From Saxidomus purpurata (lineage: Eukaryota > Mollusca > Bivalvia > Venerida > Veneridae), in NCBI GenBank assembly GCA_022818135.1, contig JAFMSR010000017.1, positions 39,106,392 through 39,170,391 on the forward strand: a stretch of 64,000 nucleotides of DNA, read 5' to 3'. Position numbers and translations under genes: made by a program. Each line of letters opens with the position of its first letter. Position 1 is the first letter of the stretch. The notes beneath the pieces are model-generated. The model was not told the origin of the DNA, searched no databases, and worked only from the letters and a program-made list of their open reading frames with translations. This document shows positions 60,884 to 64,000 of the stretch, piece by piece.

Positions 60884-61492
60884 GCTCACCTGAACACAAA
60901 GTGCTTATGGTTAGCAATTGTGACTGCTTGATTTGCATCATCACGGCAATAATTTTACATCTCCTTAACCACTGGGCCAATTTCAACCAAACATCACAGG
61001 ATTTTCTTTGGACTGTCCTCTACAAAAATGCACAAATGGTTCTGCTCCTCTGCACATAATGGCCACCAGAGCTAAGAGTAAAAAACTTTTTAACAACATC
61101 CTCACCACTATGCCAATTTCGACCAAACTTCACAAAACTCACTTAGATGGTCTTTTACCAAAATTGCTCCAACAGTCCACTCAGCTGCACATAATGGCCA
61201 CCAGAGCTAAAAATAGAAAAAAGAATTTTAAACAACATCCTCATCACTAGGCCAATTTCAGCAAAACTCCACATTATTTTTGCTTCAAGATGGTCCTCCA
61301 CCAAAATTGCTCAGACGGTTCTACTCAGCTGCACATAATGGCCACCAGAGCTAAAATAAAAATTATAAAAAATTCAAACAACATCTTCATAACCACCAGG
61401 TCAATTTCAGCCAAACTCCACAGGATTGTTCCCTGATTGTTTTCTGTTAATTCAGGTGAGCAAGTATAGGGCTATCATGGCCCATCTTGTTA
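60884..61492 (+). mobile_element. AACAAGAGGGCC-family foldback repeat, short copy
   Basis: TTAGCTCACCTGAACACAAA at the left and TTCAGGTGAGCAAGTATAGG then GCTATCATGGCCCATCTTGTT at the right. The inside has three to four ~120-bp units with GCACATAATGGCCACCAGAG and CCAATTTC(A/G)(A/G)CCAAACTTCAC. Confidence 0.7.
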
Positions 61493-62079
61493 TACTTTTA
61501 TTCTTGAACACAGTTCGAGTAACAGGTTTGTCTCTGTAACCAATTTGCTGCACACGTAATGATGTACAGAAGAAGTGAGCACTAAGTTTGAATGTTACAT
61601 TTGAGGGTTCAAGTTGTTATGTCTGCTTTTGCAGATAGTCATGAAAATGGTACTTTCATTTTACAGGAACTGAATATCTTTGGTTGTGTTGGGTGTCTGC
61701 AATTTTGTGAATATTGACAAACTTGCTTAAAAAAGTGTTTTTTTTTTTTTTTAATGCTTCGTTGTTATTTACTCTCTTACTTGGAATAATTGAATCAATT
61801 CCCAACTTTTAATACTCAGCAGAGCAAAAGTAAACTGCTTGTGTCATTCTGTACTTTAACTTATTCAGCAGTCGTAGAAATAAACATACTGGTGTTAGTA
61901 TTCATCATCTAGTTACATTTTTTCTACCTGCCTTTATTGACATTTAATTGAATTTTTTTGTCTGTCTGACAGACAAGGCTTGCTGCAGGTGGGAAATATC
62001 CAGTTATGGGTATAAAAAGTTGGCAGTGGCAGCTTTTCTGTAAAAATACTGATTAGATGTTGTGTGTGTTCTATTGCAG

Positions 62080-62342
62080 AAGAAGGAATTTTCCCACAAA
62101 AGAAAACAGTTGCTATAGAAAGTCTTGGCGGCAGCGGAATAGAGGAAGATACAAGAAAAATGCTGATGAAGCTGAAACATGTGTGTATTTATTGTGGTAA
62201 AGTTGAAGCTTCAAACGGCAAGCTGGAAATCCATATGCGAAAACACACAGGAGAGCAGCCATTCAGATGCAGTGTCTGCCCAAAAACCTTTGCAAATAAA
62301 AGCAATAAGACGAAACATGAGAAGCTCATACATAACTGCTGA
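62080..62342 (+). CDS. Plus-strand gene, terminal exon with two C2H2 zinc fingers
   Basis: A terminal exon of 263 nt after the acceptor TTCTATTGCAG. Spliced to exon 3 in phase 1 (split codon AAA, Lys) it adds 86 residues and a TGA, for a predicted 476-residue protein. The leader starts [20 protein letters not shown]. Fingers: [21 protein letters not shown] (C-x2-C-x12-H-x3-H) and [22 protein letters not shown] (C-x2-C-x12-H-x4-H), linked by TGEQPFR. It has the same length as minus-strand exon 681-943 and shares its first-finger core. The final codons (KLIHNC and stop) form the first unit of a 33-bp tandem repeat that runs on for 600 bp into the 3' untranslated region. Intron 3 ahead of it is 9.9 kb. 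Further alternative exons may lie beyond 64000. Confidence 0.87.
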
Positions 62343-62938
62343 TATGTTATTAAGAAGTTGATATATAACTGCTGATATGTTGTTAAGAAGTTGATATATA
62401 ACTGCTGATATGTTATTAAGAAGTTGATATATAACTGCTGATACGTTATTAAGAAGCTGATATGTAACTGCTGATATGTTGTTAAGAAGCCGATACAATA
62501 ACTGCTGATACGTTATTAAGAAGCTGATATATAACTGCTGATATTTTATTAGAAGCTGATACATAACTGTTGATATGTTATTAAGAAGATGACACACAAC
62601 TGCTGATATGTTATTAAGAAGATGATACACAAAGTTCTGCTGATATGTTATTAAGAAGCTGATACATAACTGCTGATATGTTATTAAGAAGATGATACAC
62701 AACTGCTGATATGTTATTAAGAAGCTGATACATAACTTCTGATGTGTTATTAAGTAGCTGATATATAACTGCTGATATATTATGAAGAAGCTGATACATA
62801 ACTGCTGATATGTTATTAAGAAGATGATGCACAAGTCTGCTGATATGTTATTAAGAAGCTGATACATAACTTCTGATGTGTTATTAAGTAGCTGATATAT
62901 TACGAAGAAGCTGATACATAACTGCTGATGTGTTATTC
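62323..62938. repeat. 33-bp minisatellite starting on the zinc-finger stop codon
   Basis: About 18 units of roughly 33 bp (GAAGCTGATACATAACTGCT, then GATATGTTATTAA). The first unit is the coding sequence for KLIHNC plus TGA. Each unit keeps TGA in the gene's frame when intact, so translation still ends at 62342. The minus-strand 244-codon frame here is an artefact. Confidence 0.9.
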
Positions 62939-63519
62939 TTAACACAACATTACTATAATTGAATTAGTGCAAGGCTGTTACAAATTTAGTGATTTTTATT
63001 GAAAAAATTATCATGATTATGGTCTTTGTTGTTTCACAAAGGAGGATATTAGTTCTCTTTGTAGTGATGTGTAATGTTGGTTTACTTTTGTTATCCATGT
63101 TCACAGTGTTTAGCAAGTCGAAATCCTGTAATTTGGCAAAAAAGATAGCTAAGAACAAAACATTAAGTTTCTTGCCAAACTATCACCTCAGTTTTCAAGA
63201 ATCTAGAATCACCAAAAGAATCGCTTTACACTGTTACACCGCTGCTTGCATCATAGGTTTTGGTGGGATCTTAAAGCTGCTTGCATCATAGGTGGAAAAG
63301 TAAAGTTATTCAAACTGCCTGAAATTAATGTATTTTAGAACAAATCATCAATTAAAATGGTTCCAGTACAAATATCTGTAAAGTATTTATGTATTTTTAG
63401 AATTGTATGCTACCAAATTATATAGCATTGCAAACACTTGAAATCCCATAAATAGACATATAGTGGATATAGATTATCGTGGAGGGGTACTGTCAAACCA
63501 AACGTTTTTAATAGATTTT

Positions 63520-63525
63520 AATAAA
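63520..63525 (+). terminator. Possible polyadenylation signal for the plus-strand gene
   Basis: AATAAA about 1.2 kb after the stop at 62342 and beyond the minisatellite. Weak evidence on its own. Confidence 0.3.
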
Positions 63526-63769
63526 TGTAAATGTTGATTTTCACTTGTTGTTGATTCTTGTTTTTGGAAAAATTAAACAATTTTCTCCAGAAATTGTGAA
63601 GAGTTGCTTTACACGTGCTGATTGCAGTCCCCAAGAAATCAAGAAGAATAAGTGTCATTTGAAAATTAAGGGTTTCACAGTGTGTAAGGCTACAGTAGGG
63701 TTCAGACCTGCTTTGATATAAATTTGACCTCACCAGTTAAGTATCCTGAAATCAAAACAAGTTTCTGTG

Positions 63770-63850
63770 TGTTATCATAAATGATATGTAGTATTCATAA
63801 ATGATGTGGTGTTATCATAAATGATGTGTTATCATAAATGATGTGGTCAT
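63770..63850. repeat. Short tandem repeat TATCATAAATGATGTG
   Basis: Four close copies of TATCATAAATGATGTG-like 16-20-mers; each contains the palindrome ATCATaAATGAT. Confidence 0.75.
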
Positions 63851-64000
63851 TTACATTCTTGCTATTGGCAACCTAAGGCATTTAATTTTTTTGTGTCATT
63901 TCAAAAATTTCCGGACTTGATATTGAATGTATAGAATTTAGGTAAGGCAGATCAAATATTTGTAAACTGTCCATATTATTTCCTCACATGATTATATCAT

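Larger units (their letters stand above)
52191..62079 (+). other. Intron 3 of the plus-strand gene
   Basis: 9.9 kb with no further zinc-finger exon found. The first 45-50 bp match the minus copy. Contains a MITE (54612-55469), a 24-bp minisatellite (57710-59935), small tandem repeats (60340-60575) and a foldback repeat (60884-61492). 52300-54600, 55470-57700 and 61500-62079 are plain AT-rich DNA. Confidence 0.6.
45592..62342 (+). other. Plus-strand gene locus, inverted paralogue of the minus-strand gene
   Basis: Three common exons (90, 157 and 921 nt) and one zinc-finger terminal exon, all in frame with each other (1431 nt in total). The order, exon lengths and splice phases match the minus-strand gene, so the pair arose by an inverted duplication and now diverges from a shared intergenic region. 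I looked through intron 3 (52191-62079) for further finger exons and found none, unlike the minus copy with four. Confidence 0.8.
62939..64000 (+). other. 3' flank of the plus-strand terminal exon
   Basis: Nothing coding recognised. An AATAAA lies at 63520-63525. A short tandem of TATCATAAATGATGTG lies at 63770-63850. Confidence 0.45.

Noticed and set aside
62211..62945. 244-codon minus-strand frame
   Set aside because: Antisense of the 33-bp minisatellite and of the real zinc-finger exon.

Overview
This is eukaryotic, AT-rich, intron- and repeat-rich DNA. The dispersed repeat families (foldback elements ending in AACAAGAGGGCC.., ~165-185 bp units containing AAAAGGGGCATAACTCTGTC, and tRNA-derived SINEs) are of the kind that crowd bivalve mollusc genomes, so a bivalve is the likely source. 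The species cannot be read from the window. This is an inference from repeat style and was not searched.

The window holds two paralogous multi-exon genes arranged head to head, with their start codons about 14 kb apart. The minus-strand gene starts at 31663 and runs down to 681. The plus-strand gene starts at 45656 and runs up to 62342 and perhaps beyond. Each has the same three common exons: 90 nt, then 157 nt, then 933 nt (minus) or 921 nt (plus). Exon 3 ends in a phase-1 donor. On the minus strand this donor can be joined in frame to any of four separate terminal exons (16077-16414, 15363-15559, 8755-9566, 681-943). Each terminal exon has its own acceptor, its own C2H2 zinc fingers and its own stop codon. 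The predicted proteins are 505, 458, 663 and 480 residues. The plus gene has one such terminal exon in the window (62080-62342, 263 nt, the same length as 681-943), giving 476 residues. This common-N-terminus plus alternative zinc-finger-tail layout resembles the Drosophila lola and mod(mdg4) loci. The common region here shows no recognisable BTB domain, and I do not recognise the family.

The two copies differ at many synonymous sites in exons 1 and 2 and in the first half of exon 3. They are nearly identical over the second half of exon 3 and about 45 bp of the following intron, which looks like a gene-conversion tract.

The rest is introns and intergenic DNA filled with repeats. The most striking is a 3.25 kb element (21364-24610) with 26-bp perfect terminal inverted repeats, an apparent 4-bp target duplication and nine internal copies of GTAAC(G/A)TCCGTCCC. 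There are also nested inverted-repeat elements between the two genes, a CA/GCAC-armed foldback family with several copies at 34.8-39.4 kb, three SINEs, TA-flanked MITEs, a 2.2 kb 24-bp minisatellite (57.7-59.9 kb), and a 33-bp minisatellite that starts on the stop codon of the plus-strand zinc-finger exon. Candidate promoters with YY1-like ATGGCGGC motifs lie at 34.5 kb (minus) and 40.5 kb (plus). No rRNA, functional tRNA, CRISPR or prokaryotic features were seen.
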